DNA from: Acidobacteriota bacterium
GTDB lineage: Bacteria > Acidobacteriota > Blastocatellia > Pyrinomonadales > Pyrinomonadaceae
Direction: 5' to 3'
Assembly (NCBI GenBank): GCA_019639175.1
Contig: JAHBSK010000002.1
Coordinates: 1-64,000 of the forward strand
DNA length: 64,000 nt
Part shown: piece by piece, positions 8,023-15,668 of the stretch
Layout of the letters: each line of letters begins with the position of its first letter
Numbering within the stretch: the stretch's first letter is position 1
Position numbers and translations under genes: made by a program
Notes under the pieces: generated by a model
Told to the model about the DNA's origin: nothing
Seen by the model: the letters and a program-made list of their open reading frames with translations, nothing else
Database searches by the model: none

Positions 8023-8373
8023 ATGCTGCCGAAATCAACTTTAGACACTTGGATACAGGACTATTACGAATATCGCAGGAGGGGTTATATCACTCCGAAA
8101 GATCGGGCAAAGAAGTGGAAATCGCTCTTACCCAAATTGAAAAAGAAGTTTGAGGCGGCGGGGATAACAAGGTGCGAGGTATGCAGAGGAGCATTTGCTT
8201 TAGGCTTCGCTCACAGATACAAACGCCGATTCATAACGACGATGGAAGAGCTTGAGACCGTAGCTTTGCTTTGCGTGGGATGCCACGAACAGGTGGAGCA
8301 TTCAGGACGCGAAAATATGTATGAGCGAATCACGGAAATTATAGAAAGACGGTCTGTTGATATGCAGTTTTAA
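8023..8373 (+). CDS. HNH-like zinc protein
   Basis: 116 residues. CEVC, then GFAHRYKRRFI, then LCVGCHEQVEH give the C-x2-C / His / C-x2-C-H order of small HNH-type nucleases of phages, although the canonical catalytic HH pair is reduced. It starts at ATG 8023, six bases after the upstream stop. A nuclease or a DNA-binding zinc protein is possible. Confidence 0.6.
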   Translation: MLPKSTLDTWIQDYYEYRRRGYITPKDRAKKWKSLLPKLKKKFEAAGITRCEVCRGAFALGFAHRYKRRFITTMEELETVALLCVGCHEQVEHSGRENMYERITEIIERRSVDMQF

Positions 8374-8440
8374 TTGAAATGAGCAGACCGCTCAATACGG
8401 CAGTAAGCCGAACAAAAAAAAAGGGAGAAAAAAAAAGGAT

Positions 8441-8845
8441 ATGGGATTGAATGATATTTACGAGAACAATTCAAAGTGGCTCAAGGCGGCAGACCTGCAA
8501 GGAACAAAGCCTGTGGTTGAGATAGATACGGCAGAGGTAAGAGAGAATACGTATAACGGTGAGACGAAAAAGCAGATCGTCCTTACCTTTACGGGAAAGG
8601 AAAAGGTGCTTGGACTCAACTTCACAAACGCCCAACGAATATCACAACTGATCGGCACAGAGGATTTTAGGAAGTGGGTCGGATGGCGGATAAAACTCTA
8701 TACCGACCAGACCAAATTGCAGAACGGTCAAACCGTTGACTGCATAAGAATTTTCCCTGATCTCCCTGAGCAATCGGATTACATCAAGGGTCAAATGACG
8801 GGGCCGTCCGACGCCGTGACCGATGAAGATGAGATTCCATTTTAA
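8441..8845 (+). CDS. Phage single-stranded DNA-binding-like protein
   Basis: 134 residues, mostly beta-strand (VVEIDTAEV, KQIVLTF, WRIKLYT), consistent with an OB-like fold. It ends in DEDEIPF, the acidic DxIPF tail by which SSB proteins recruit partner enzymes. AAGGA precedes the ATG. The following gene is of a type often found beside phage recombination or SSB genes. The SSB role is inferred from the tail and the context. Confidence 0.6.
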   Translation: MGLNDIYENNSKWLKAADLQGTKPVVEIDTAEVRENTYNGETKKQIVLTFTGKEKVLGLNFTNAQRISQLIGTEDFRKWVGWRIKLYTDQTKLQNGQTVDCIRIFPDLPEQSDYIKGQMTGPSDAVTDEDEIPF

Positions 8846-8854
8846 GGAAAAGCC

Positions 8855-9211
8855 ATGCACGAGATAAACGAAATAGAAACATCGTTAAAGGACTGTGAAG
8901 GAGCGATAGCAACCGCCGCGATGGATTACGGGAAGATCGCTGTTTCAGCGGCCAGGGCAAGGGCAGATTATGACCTCGCCTACGCGCAGGAACTTCTTAA
9001 AATATCCGCCGACGGTGAAAAGCGGACGGTTGGGGAGAAAGAGGCTTTAACGCTGATCGCGGTTCAATCGTTGTTTATGGACTGTCGAATAAGAGAGGCT
9101 GAGGCTGATGCTTTGAAGCGAAGGATAGGTGCTTTACAGAGCGTTCTTACCTCTCTGCAAACAAGGGCTTCCTTGATAAAAACGGAGCGAAGTTTAACGA
9201 ACTACACTTAG
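8855..9211 (+). CDS. Helical early protein, conserved phage type
   Basis: 118 residues, almost entirely helical. The middle (AVSAARARADYDLAYAQELL) and the end (EAEADALKRRIGALQSVLTSL, then TRASLIKTE) match a recurrent phage protein found beside SSB or recombinase genes. Function unknown; a role with the SSB-like protein nine bases upstream is plausible. Confidence 0.6.
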   Translation: MHEINEIETSLKDCEGAIATAAMDYGKIAVSAARARADYDLAYAQELLKISADGEKRTVGEKEALTLIAVQSLFMDCRIREAEADALKRRIGALQSVLTSLQTRASLIKTERSLTNYT

Positions 9212-9232
9212 GGCGGCCTTCCTTTGAGCAGC

Positions 9233-9281
9233 CCCCGGCGATGCCGCCCGACGGTTACAGCCGTTATAAAGGTCGCCGGGG
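9233..9281. other. Perfect hairpin in intergenic space
   Basis: CCCCGGCGA (9233-9241) and TCGCCGGGG (9273-9281) are perfectly complementary and enclose an inner ACGG/CCGT stem. There is no T tract, so it is not a typical terminator. GGCATTTTGAAAA after it recurs at about 9603, before the gene at 9619. A 16-codon frame (9299-9349) overlaps the next start and may be a leader. Confidence 0.5.
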
Positions 9282-9345
9282 CATTTTGAAAACAGAATAT
9301 GGCGTCAGAGGTATCCCGAAGAAGGGTTGTAGAGGGTAAAGACTT

Positions 9346-9564
9346 ATGAAACCTGAAATTGAAAAAGACATTGAAGTAAAGATTGAGGATTGGGACTTTC
9401 GCGTCTCTGCTAATAAGAACTCTATCTCGTTTTATCCCTATTCCGGTGGTGAGTATGCCCCCTCAGTTTCAATAGAGGACATTCCCGCTCTTTGTGATTT
9501 GCTGAGGCAAATACATTTAGACCTGACAAACGGCCTGACTGAACGCTTTGAGTTAGGAGCGTAA
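9346..9564 (+). CDS. Hypothetical small protein
   Basis: 72 residues with beta-strand alternation (WDFRVSANKNSISFYPYSGG) then a helix (IPALCDLLRQIHLDL). Family not recognised. The ATG follows GAGGGTAAAG at normal spacing. Confidence 0.6.
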   Translation: MKPEIEKDIEVKIEDWDFRVSANKNSISFYPYSGGEYAPSVSIEDIPALCDLLRQIHLDLTNGLTERFELGA

Positions 9565-9618
9565 AGTGAACGGTGGTGGGGGAGCCGGTTCGAGGAAAGC
9601 CCGGCATTTTGAAAAGCT

Positions 9619-9960
9619 ATGCAACAGACATCATTCAATTTTACAGATACACCAACAATGGCCGTCAGGCGTAAGGCTATGCAACGTGCCTATGACGCGG
9701 CTGATGAAAAATTCAAAGAGCAGTATCGGGCATTGCTGATGGAGTTTGTTGAATCGGGAAAGAATTTTACAGGCGAGGATGTGCAAATGGCCTATAAAGC
9801 ACAGGAATATGAATTGCCACGCGAGTGGAGAGCGGTCGGCTCAATCTATTCGTCTCTGAGACGCCGAGGCGTGATCGAGATCGTTGGTTACGAAACCCGT
9901 TGTCAGGGCAGTCCGACTGCGGTGTATCGGAAGAAAAGAGGAAAAGATTCACGTCCTTGA
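9619..9960 (+). CDS. Winged-helix-like early protein
   Basis: 113 residues. The segment with WRAVGSIYSSLRRRGVIEIVGYE is typical of a winged-helix recognition helix and wing, and a charged helix precedes it. Similar small proteins occur in phage replication regions, where they may bind DNA. Function not established. Confidence 0.55.
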   Translation: MQQTSFNFTDTPTMAVRRKAMQRAYDAADEKFKEQYRALLMEFVESGKNFTGEDVQMAYKAQEYELPREWRAVGSIYSSLRRRGVIEIVGYETRCQGSPTAVYRKKRGKDSRP

Positions 9961-9961
9961 C

Positions 9962-10171
9962 GTGATAAAGCGGCATCGTGCGGAGCCATTGGGAACCCGC
10001 CTATGTGATCTGTCAGGCATTCCCGGTAAACGCGATAAGGCGGGACAATGCGAACGAAAGATCGGCTGCCTACTGACAGAGGCCAGCATCAACGCCGATA
10101 CGATGCCGCTAAAAATCGAGTATGGAGCCAAATCAACAAGATTTTATTTGCGGCGAATGCCCTTTAACTGA
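9962..10171 (+). CDS. Hypothetical small protein
   Basis: 69 residues from a GTG at 9962 (VIKRHRAEPLGTRLCDLSG), immediately after the upstream stop. The frame is open further upstream inside the previous gene, so the start is not certain. Ends in YGAKSTRFYLRRMPFN. Possibly a small DNA-binding protein. Confidence 0.45.
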   Translation: MIKRHRAEPLGTRLCDLSGIPGKRDKAGQCERKIGCLLTEASINADTMPLKIEYGAKSTRFYLRRMPFN

Positions 10172-10382
10172 TTGTCGGGAAGAGTCTTTATATTGTGCGT
10201 TTCGCTGGGCGACGAACCCAAACGCGGAGCAATTAAAAGCGGCCACATTCAGGCTTATTCCACAGCGGTTGCCGGACGCCGAGCGTAGCAGGAAATGGCG
10301 ACAGAAAAATAGAGAACGATACAACGAGGTTCAAAGGGCGTATCGAGCCAGGAGGAAACAGAGAAATGCAGAACTTGGGTGA
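10122..10382 (+). CDS. Cys-rich basic protein
   Basis: 86 residues with an N-terminal cysteine cluster CGECPLTDCREESLYC (a possible zinc or Fe-S site) and a strongly basic C-terminal half (RKWRQKNRERYNEVQRAYRA). It overlaps the previous gene by 50 bases and the next by 17. It is the first of a run of small cysteine-rich proteins. Confidence 0.5.
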   Translation: MEPNQQDFICGECPLTDCREESLYCAFRWATNPNAEQLKAATFRLIPQRLPDAERSRKWRQKNRERYNEVQRAYRARRKQRNAELG

Positions 10383-10575
10383 GCTTAACATTCACGAATT
10401 TTATTGCCGATGCGGTTTACGGCAACGTCCGCTTGACGGCGGTTTATGCGAGACGTGCAAATTTCAAGCGGCGACCAGAGACAGTGCATCGCCGGAAATA
10501 AGCTTCGGGCCTTTCATTTGGCTGGTGGTTGGGGTTGTGATGATCGCGGTGGCTATCGCGGTAGTGGGGGGCTGA
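10366..10575 (+). CDS. Zinc-ribbon membrane protein
   Basis: 69 residues. A zinc ribbon (YCRCGLRQRPLDGGLCETC) precedes one C-terminal membrane helix (IWLVVGVVMIAVAIAVVGG). A cytoplasmic ribbon tethered to the membrane is the simplest reading. Confidence 0.55.
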   Translation: MQNLGELNIHEFYCRCGLRQRPLDGGLCETCKFQAATRDSASPEISFGPFIWLVVGVVMIAVAIAVVGG

Positions 10576-10576
10576 T

Positions 10577-10846
10577 ATGAACGAAAATATTCTTGAGCAA
10601 TATATCTGTCCTGTTTGTGAGTTGCCTTACGACTATGAGGAGGACGCTAGAGGGTGCTGTGAACCGCCTGAGCCGTCTGTAATTTACGTCTGCCGGATTT
10701 GTAATGATGAGTTTGGCGACCTCAGTCAAGCTGATGAACACGTTGCATTCGATCATCCGCCTGAAACATTGGTGAACGAATTTGGCTTGCCGATAGTTCC
10801 GCAAGAAGAACTTGAGGCGGCGGGCCAGGAGAGGTTATTTCGATGA
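10577..10846 (+). CDS. Small zinc-finger protein
   Basis: 89 residues with CPVC, CC and CRIC followed by a DEHVAFDH segment. The last part resembles a C2H2 finger (C-x2-C ... H-x4-H). One base after the upstream stop. Likely DNA- or protein-binding; no family match recognised. Confidence 0.6.
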   Translation: MNENILEQYICPVCELPYDYEEDARGCCEPPEPSVIYVCRICNDEFGDLSQADEHVAFDHPPETLVNEFGLPIVPQEELEAAGQERLFR

Positions 10847-10911
10847 AAAGACTGATAGCGATGACGGTTTTGATCTGGCTGGCGGCTAAGGTGTGGAAGG
10901 AGTGGCGGTGA
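10843..10911 (+). CDS. 22-residue hydrophobic peptide
   Basis: A small frame whose ATG overlaps the upstream stop (ATGA). It encodes one hydrophobic helix (LIAMTVLIWLAAKVW) with basic ends. It is supported only by coupling and spacing. Confidence 0.35.
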   Translation: MKRLIAMTVLIWLAAKVWKEWR

Positions 10912-10915
10912 AAGG

Positions 10916-11101
10916 ATGCCTGAAATAGCAAAATGCCGCCGACGTGACTGCAAGGCTACGATTTATCGTTATCAGAACGGCACGTTGATATTTTGCGAGG
11001 AATGCGGAGAACGGTATCAGACAAGGAAAAGGCCGGACGAGGCTAGACGGGTTTGGGAGAGGATCGTTGAGAAGGAAGAAGCTGGAACTCCAGGACGTTA
11101 A
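10916..11101 (+). CDS. Small zinc-ribbon protein
   Basis: 61 residues with CRRRDC, then CEECG, a compact zinc ribbon, then a basic helix. AAAGG stands directly before the ATG. It belongs to the run of ribbon proteins between 10.1 and 11.2 kb. Confidence 0.55.
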   Translation: MPEIAKCRRRDCKATIYRYQNGTLIFCEECGERYQTRKRPDEARRVWERIVEKEEAGTPGR

Positions 11102-11243
11102 CCCTAACTGCTCGCAATGCGGTAAGTCTATCTGGCTGCATCCTGAGATGGATTTTATCGGTGAATGGGAAAGTGATTTAGATGAGGAAGGCAATCGTCG
11201 AACCTGTGAGGAATTTCAAAACCCTAAACCTGACGAAAAATGA
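11067..11243 (+). CDS. Small CxxC protein (TTG start)
   Basis: 58 residues (LRRKKLELQDVNPNCSQCGK...). The TTG start has GGAGAGG four bases upstream and overlaps the previous gene. CSQC and a later RTCEEF give three cysteines. It ends inside the next gene. Codon choice fits the neighbours. Confidence 0.45.
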   Translation: MRRKKLELQDVNPNCSQCGKSIWLHPEMDFIGEWESDLDEEGNRRTCEEFQNPKPDEK

Positions 11244-11370
11244 GGTCGAGGCTGTCATTGAATACATCTGGATTCACGTTCGGGCGACGAACGGCAAGGC
11301 GAAAAGAGTTTGCGACAAAATGCAGGAGTTTTTAGAAGAAGCGGATAGGCAGGGAGAATTGTTCAAGTGA
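11182..11370 (+). CDS. Hypothetical helical protein
   Basis: 62 residues. The start is uncertain because the first 20 codons overlap the previous small gene; the conserved-looking part begins at LNLTKNEVEAVIEYI. The stop overlaps the GTG start of the nuclease gene. Confidence 0.45.
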   Translation: MRKAIVEPVRNFKTLNLTKNEVEAVIEYIWIHVRATNGKAKRVCDKMQEFLEEADRQGELFK

Positions 11371-11828
11371 AAAGCCAGCCGGAATTTTTATTGCAGTCAC
11401 AGATCGCGGAGTATCTCCGAAAGGCCCATCCGCGAATATTATTCCTGTCGGATGTTCGGGCTTCTTTAAGTTTGACGATACCGCAGGCCCGCCGATCAAA
11501 GTTGATACAAGCGGATGGCTTCGCTTGTCCTGATCTGGTGATATTCGCGGCAAGAAGAGGCTTTTACGGCCTGTTTTTGGAAATCAAGGCTGAGACGCCA
11601 TTCAAAATAGATGGAACTCTTAAACGCCGCATGGTGAAGCGTAACGGCCGCGAATACGACCACTTGGCGGAACAGCAAAAGGCGATAGACAACCTTCGCA
11701 AAAGCGGCTACAAGGCTGAGTTCGTTTGGAAATTTAACGATGCGGCTGACTGGATAGATTGGTATCTGAAGGAAAGCAATCAGCAGTTTGCGGCAAGGCT
11801 TGGAATGCCGCCGAGCGAGGGATCGTAA
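11367..11828 (+). CDS. VRR-NUC domain nuclease
   Basis: 153 residues. CPDLVIFAARRGFYGLFLEIK carries the PD-(D/E)xK core of VRR-NUC nucleases (Asp in CPDLV, Glu-x-Lys in LEIK), and HLAEQQKAIDNLRKSGYKAEF is the usual C-terminal element. Phage members act as structure-specific or Holliday-junction-type nucleases in replication and recombination. GTG start with AGGGAG upstream, overlapping the preceding stop. Confidence 0.85.
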   Translation: MKSQPEFLLQSQIAEYLRKAHPRILFLSDVRASLSLTIPQARRSKLIQADGFACPDLVIFAARRGFYGLFLEIKAETPFKIDGTLKRRMVKRNGREYDHLAEQQKAIDNLRKSGYKAEFVWKFNDAADWIDWYLKESNQQFAARLGMPPSEGS

Positions 11829-11887
11829 GAGGGGGCGAGGCGCCGAATATTGGCGAGATTATCGAAAGAACCGAAAGGAGAAGGAAA

Positions 11888-12796
11888 ATGAAAAATAGCT
11901 CAATCGAATGGACTGACCATACATTTTCACCTTGGCGAGGATGCACAAAGGTATCTGAGGCTTGTCGGAATTGCTACGCCGAAACGATGAGCAAGCGCAA
12001 TCATCAAATCCTCGGTGAATGGGGCAAAAACGGAACTCGCCCTGTCGCGGCAGAGAGCTATTGGAGGCAGCCTCTGAAATGGAACCACGTTGCGGAAATT
12101 GTCGAAGAACGCCATCGCGTTTTTTGCGGTTCGCTGATGGATGTTTTTGAGGGTTCCGACACAATGCCGAATGAGGCTTGGGGCAAGGTTGAACTGGCTC
12201 GGCGGCGGTTATTTCTCAAAGTCATTCCAAACACGCCGCTTCTGGACTGGCTTCTGCTCACAAAACGCCCTGAGAACATAATGCCGACACTCTGGAGAGC
12301 CTTAGACCCTGACCACGAAGATAATGACTGGAATGCGGCAGCCGAGCCTCACGGCCTATCAGCTTTTGAACTGAAAGACCTTTATCCAAATGTGTGGATA
12401 GGGACAACCGTCGAAGATCAAAAGACCGCGGATGAGCGCATCCCGCATCTTTTGAACACGCCTGCGGCTGTGAGGTTTTTGAGCGTGGAGCCGCTGTTGG
12501 GTGAAATCAACTTACAACTTGACTCAAGAAACGATACTGGCAGGTGGGACAGTCAAGGAAACGAACTTCCGTTACGCGAGATCGTCTGGATTATAGTAGG
12601 CACGGAATCCGGCACAAAACGCCGTCCGGCAAAACTGGAATGGATAGAAAGCATTGTAGATCAATGCAAGTCCGTAGGCGTTCCGGTGTTCGTCAAACAG
12701 ATCGAACTGAACGGCAAGGTTGAAAAGGATATTGAGAAATTTCCGTCGCATTTACAGGTGAGGGAGTTCCCGGAGGTTTCAAATGAACAAACTTGA
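11888..12796 (+). CDS. DUF5131 / phage Gp37-Gp68 family protein
   Basis: 302 residues starting MKNSSIEWTDHTFSPWRGC. The cysteine motif C-x6-AC-x2-C (GCTKVSEACRNCYAE) and later LLLTKRPENI, WIGTTVEDQ and FLSVEPLLG are the signature of DUF5131. The cysteine motif resembles an iron-sulfur site on a TIM-barrel scaffold. The family is frequent in phages and of unresolved function. AGGAGAAGG stands before the ATG; the frame is open further upstream but similarity starts here. A PP-loop enzyme follows two genes later. Confidence 0.85.
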   Translation: MKNSSIEWTDHTFSPWRGCTKVSEACRNCYAETMSKRNHQILGEWGKNGTRPVAAESYWRQPLKWNHVAEIVEERHRVFCGSLMDVFEGSDTMPNEAWGKVELARRRLFLKVIPNTPLLDWLLLTKRPENIMPTLWRALDPDHEDNDWNAAAEPHGLSAFELKDLYPNVWIGTTVEDQKTADERIPHLLNTPAAVRFLSVEPLLGEINLQLDSRNDTGRWDSQGNELPLREIVWIIVGTESGTKRRPAKLEWIESIVDQCKSVGVPVFVKQIELNGKVEKDIEKFPSHLQVREFPEVSNEQT

Positions 12797-13055
12797 AAAA
12801 TTACAGAAAGAATTAGACGAAGCGTATGAGGCAAGTAAGGTTTGGCAAGCGGCTTACGTGAAAGCCCTGGCTAAGCTCGAAAGATGGAAGAGATTGGACG
12901 AGGAACTTTGCAGCGCCGGTTTTCATGACGCTTTTTTTGAAAAAGGTTTCGACAGATCGTCGCCGTATTGGATCGAGGACAACGACAACACGTCAGACGG
13001 ATACCCAACTTTGTTGGAGGCTTGGCAGGCGTTTAAGGAGAAAAGGAATGGCTGA
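12783..13055 (+). CDS. Hypothetical protein, coiled-coil start
   Basis: 90 residues. The first 45 are a heptad-like helix (LEKLQKELDEAYEASKVW). The remainder is acidic with DNTSDGYPTLLEAWQ. It overlaps its neighbours at both ends, as usual in this operon. Confidence 0.6.
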   Translation: MNKLEKLQKELDEAYEASKVWQAAYVKALAKLERWKRLDEELCSAGFHDAFFEKGFDRSSPYWIEDNDNTSDGYPTLLEAWQAFKEKRNG

Positions 13056-13338
13056 ACTAACAGAAAAGCAGAAAGAGGAGATGGAAGCGGCTCAAAAGAA
13101 TGATGGGCGGTATGGGATTCTTAACCACGAATATGACGACGGCTTCGTAGCAGGCTACACAGCCGCCGTGAGCCGTGAGTGTGTTTGGCGGAAAATATCT
13201 CCGCCGGGTAACACAAGAAAGGTTTGGTCAGCGGTGTGCGGCTTTGGATGGACATACACAGACGCAGGTACGCCAAACGACGAAGATTTTACTTTCTGCC
13301 CGCACTGCGGCGGGAAGGTGAAGGAGGGGAATGGTTAA
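13048..13338 (+). CDS. Zinc-ribbon protein, copy 1 of a duplicated gene
   Basis: 96 residues beginning MAELTEKQKEEMEAA. The C-terminal 60 residues (GYTAAVSRECVWRKISP to the ribbon CPHCGGKVKEG) are encoded by a 182-bp segment (13150-13331) identical base for base to 15775-15956 in the gene at 15661. The N-terminal third differs between the copies. The ribbon suggests nucleic-acid or protein binding. Confidence 0.6.
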   Translation: MAELTEKQKEEMEAAQKNDGRYGILNHEYDDGFVAGYTAAVSRECVWRKISPPGNTRKVWSAVCGFGWTYTDAGTPNDEDFTFCPHCGGKVKEGNG

Positions 13339-14167
13339 ACACGTCGTAAATCTTAGCGGTGGAGCCTGTTCTTTTTGGGCAGCTCATCGCGTCGCGGAAA
13401 AATACGGAACAGCCGATATGACACTTCTCTTCGCTGACACGCTTATTGAAGATCAAGACCTGTATGACTTCAACGACTGGACGGCCAATTATTTCAATCT
13501 TCCGATAACGCGGGTCTCAAGGGAGATGACGCCATGGCAGTTATTTCGGAAGGAGGGGATGATCGGAAACAACCGCGCTCCTATTTGTTCGATCCGGCTG
13601 AAACGCGAACCGCTAGATGAATGGTTCGCAGCCAATACGACCCCGAGAAACAGCCTGTTCGGTGAGGCCGACATAGCGTATGTCGGCCTCGACTGGACGG
13701 AAGGCCATCGTCTGGCAGCATTGCGGGCGAGCAAGCCTCAATGGGAATGGGCAGCTCCTATGTGTGAATGGCTTCCGGTTTGGGATAAGAATCGGATGCT
13801 GTCCGAACTGAAAACCTTATACGGCAAACTGCCAAAGGCGTATGAGCAAGGCTTTCCGCACAACAACTGCGGTCGCCGCTGCGTCCGAGCAGGCATCACG
13901 CATTTTGTGCGTCTCTATAAGGTCGATCCGCAGCAATATGCGGACTGGGAATGGCAAGAGGAATTGACTCGGCGTGAGTTTTTCAGTCGCGGTATCTGGG
14001 GAGATTTCGCCGTCCTGAAAGATCGGCGAGGTAAGGGAAAGTCCAGACCGATGACGTTCGCGAAATTGAAAGGCCGGATATTAGCTAACGATCCGACCTT
14101 ACCTAAAAGCGACTGGGGTGGCTGCGGTTGTGGAGTAGAGGATGAGGTTGTGGAGGGGAATGTATGA
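13331..14167 (+). CDS. PP-loop ATPase, PAPS-reductase-like
   Basis: 278 residues. NLSGGACSFW (residues about 7-16) is a PP-loop (SGGxxS) followed by TLLFADTLIEDQDLYDF, the normal second strand of PAPS-reductase/adenine nucleotide alpha-hydrolase proteins. A basic RAPICSIRLKREPL and a cysteine pair NNCGRRCVRAG follow, and the C-terminus is GGCGCG. Phage homologues are implicated in sulfur or base-modification chemistry, but the substrate cannot be read from sequence. Confidence 0.8.
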   Translation: MVKHVVNLSGGACSFWAAHRVAEKYGTADMTLLFADTLIEDQDLYDFNDWTANYFNLPITRVSREMTPWQLFRKEGMIGNNRAPICSIRLKREPLDEWFAANTTPRNSLFGEADIAYVGLDWTEGHRLAALRASKPQWEWAAPMCEWLPVWDKNRMLSELKTLYGKLPKAYEQGFPHNNCGRRCVRAGITHFVRLYKVDPQQYADWEWQEELTRREFFSRGIWGDFAVLKDRRGKGKSRPMTFAKLKGRILANDPTLPKSDWGGCGCGVEDEVVEGNV

Positions 14168-14376
14168 ATAACGAAAACTGGCGGGATATGCTTGACGCCG
14201 ACATCGAAGCACTTATCGAAGAACTCAAACAAGCGAGACGTGACTGCAATTTCGCACGGGCGGATTATATTCGTAACTTGCTTGCAGATACAGGGATCGT
14301 TCTATGGGACACAAAATCCGGCGTTCGCTGGGAGCGGCTGAGGAGGTTGAGTGAAATACACAGACAAACAGATTAA
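14164..14376 (+). CDS. Small helical protein, module copy 1
   Basis: 70 residues starting MNNENWRDMLDADIEALIEELK. The start resembles the gene at 15957 (MSNENRREMPELEKDL), and both precede a gene of the phage ABA-sandwich type. The stop overlaps the next GTG start region. Function unknown. Confidence 0.55.
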   Translation: MNNENWRDMLDADIEALIEELKQARRDCNFARADYIRNLLADTGIVLWDTKSGVRWERLRRLSEIHRQTD

Positions 14377-14770
14377 CGCAATGGCGGCTGAGGTTTTGGG
14401 GATTCACGAATGTGCTGACTACAAACGCTCGGTGATAAAACCATCATGGATGTCCTGTGATGCTGACCACTGGGAATGCTCCAAATGCGATGAGGGCATC
14501 TTTTGCGATGAGTGCTATACACCAAAGGGCACTCCAGATTTCTGCACCGACCTGAACGCGGCTCAACGGTTGTTAAAGAAGGCGGACGCTGAATCAACGA
14601 TAATGGAGCCGATGCTTGACGCTCTCGTGCTGATCGAATTAGGCGAGTTCGGACACAGGTCATTTCCGACGAGCTATGACGTTGCAACAGCTTCTGCTAA
14701 AACGATCACCCTCGCAGCCCTTGTTGCTGCCGAGAAAATTTCAATAGAGGATGCGAAGGAGGAAAAATGA
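14351..14770 (+). CDS. Phage ABA-sandwich-like protein, copy 1
   Basis: 139 residues from GTG. CTDLNAAQRLL and AKTITLAALVAA match the ends of the phage ABA sandwich domain, with a cysteine-rich insert (CSKCDEGIFCDECY) between. The first 45 bases around its start (14334-14378) are identical to 16499-16543, at the start of its paralogue. Confidence 0.6.
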   Translation: MKYTDKQINAMAAEVLGIHECADYKRSVIKPSWMSCDADHWECSKCDEGIFCDECYTPKGTPDFCTDLNAAQRLLKKADAESTIMEPMLDALVLIELGEFGHRSFPTSYDVATASAKTITLAALVAAEKISIEDAKEEK

Positions 14771-15423
14771 ACAGTTTAATAGAACAAGTAAAGGCAGACG
14801 TTGAGGCTGATCGTCTAATTCAAGGTGATTATTGGAACGGCAAACGCGGCTGTTTCGTCGGTTGTTTGAGAAAGGATAGTGACCATACCAACGGCGGGCC
14901 TCTGAACGCTCCCGAATGGTTCTGGCGTTTAATGGATAGATGTCACGAAGGGGTTCTACCCGAAAGCATCGGAGACAACTACGTCGGGGTTGTAACCGCC
15001 GTTGTGAACGCTGATTTCAAATCCTGGAAAGCCCCTCGTTGGCAGGAAATCTTCCATAAATTGATGGCCCGAATACAGCGTCGCAACCTATCCCGTGTGG
15101 ATCGGAAGGCAAACAAACAGGTTTACAAAGCGATCCAACAGGTTATCAGCTATCACGAAAACCCGAACCGGACAGAGGAAGAGCGAGAGTCCGCCGCGAA
15201 TGCCGCTTGGAGTGCCGCCGCGAATGCCGCTTGGAGTGCCGCCGCGAATGCCGCTTGGAGTGCCGCTTGGAGTGCCGCCGGGAATGCCGCTTGGAGTGCC
15301 GCCGAGAGTGCCGCTTGGAGTGCCGCCGAGAGTGCCGCTTGGAGTGCCGTGAGAGTCGAATACCAGCAAATAGTGGAGGACTTTATCGAACTGTGCGGGC
15401 AATCGGCTGAGGAGGTTAAGTGA
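14767..15423 (+). CDS. Protein with AANAAWSA repeats
   Basis: 218 residues. Residues 1-135 look globular (GDYWNGKRGCFVGCLRKDSD, then WFWRLMDRCHEG). Residues about 141-197 are Ala/Trp/Ser repeats encoded by a 24-bp unit. A short helix (VRVEYQQIVEDFIELCG) closes the protein. Repeats of this AAWSAA kind are seen in some phage and bacterial proteins of unknown role. Confidence 0.65.
   Translation: MNSLIEQVKADVEADRLIQGDYWNGKRGCFVGCLRKDSDHTNGGPLNAPEWFWRLMDRCHEGVLPESIGDNYVGVVTAVVNADFKSWKAPRWQEIFHKLMARIQRRNLSRVDRKANKQVYKAIQQVISYHENPNRTEEERESAANAAWSAAANAAWSAAANAAWSAAWSAAGNAAWSAAESAAWSAAESAAWSAVRVEYQQIVEDFIELCGQSAEEVK
15188..15350 (+). repeat. 24-bp coding tandem repeat
   Basis: The unit encodes AANAAWSA and is present about seven times, with one half-length unit (AWSA) and later copies changed to AGNAAWSA and AESAAWSA. 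All six frames are nearly free of stops here because the unit contains none, which creates spurious long frames on both strands. Confidence 0.8.
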
Positions 15424-15668
15424 AAGATAACGCGGCACTTTTCGGGACAGGCTTTATCCAGGTTCTGCTTGTCTGTGTCAATACCTGGCAGATCGCCCAT
15501 GCAAAGTGGCTGGGCGTGTTCGTGGTCGGGTTTTTGATCTCTTATGTGTGGACGTGGAATGTTAAAAAAGTTGCATTCGGCGGACAAAAGGACAGATTTA
15601 TTTACGCACTTGGAGCGGCGGTCGGAGCCGTCGCAGGGTTAATGATCGCAGTGAGGTTTTATGACTGA
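15420..15668 (+). CDS. Small membrane protein, two to three helices
   Basis: 82 residues from GTG overlapping the previous stop. Helices lie about at residues 10-24, 29-45 and 61-78. The second contains WLGVFVVGFLISYVWTW. Size and layout are typical of small phage inner-membrane proteins of unknown role. Confidence 0.6.
   Translation: MKDNAALFGTGFIQVLLVCVNTWQIAHAKWLGVFVVGFLISYVWTWNVKKVAFGGQKDRFIYALGAAVGAVAGLMIAVRFYD

Noticed and set aside
9299..9349. 16-codon frame ending in the start of the next gene
   Set aside because: Possible leader peptide, but too short and without a clear ribosome site to list as a gene.
15088..15587. Long frames on both strands over the AANAAWSA repeat
   Set aside because: They arise because the 24-bp unit has no stop in any frame. 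Only the plus frame of the 218-residue protein continues into normal sequence at both sides.
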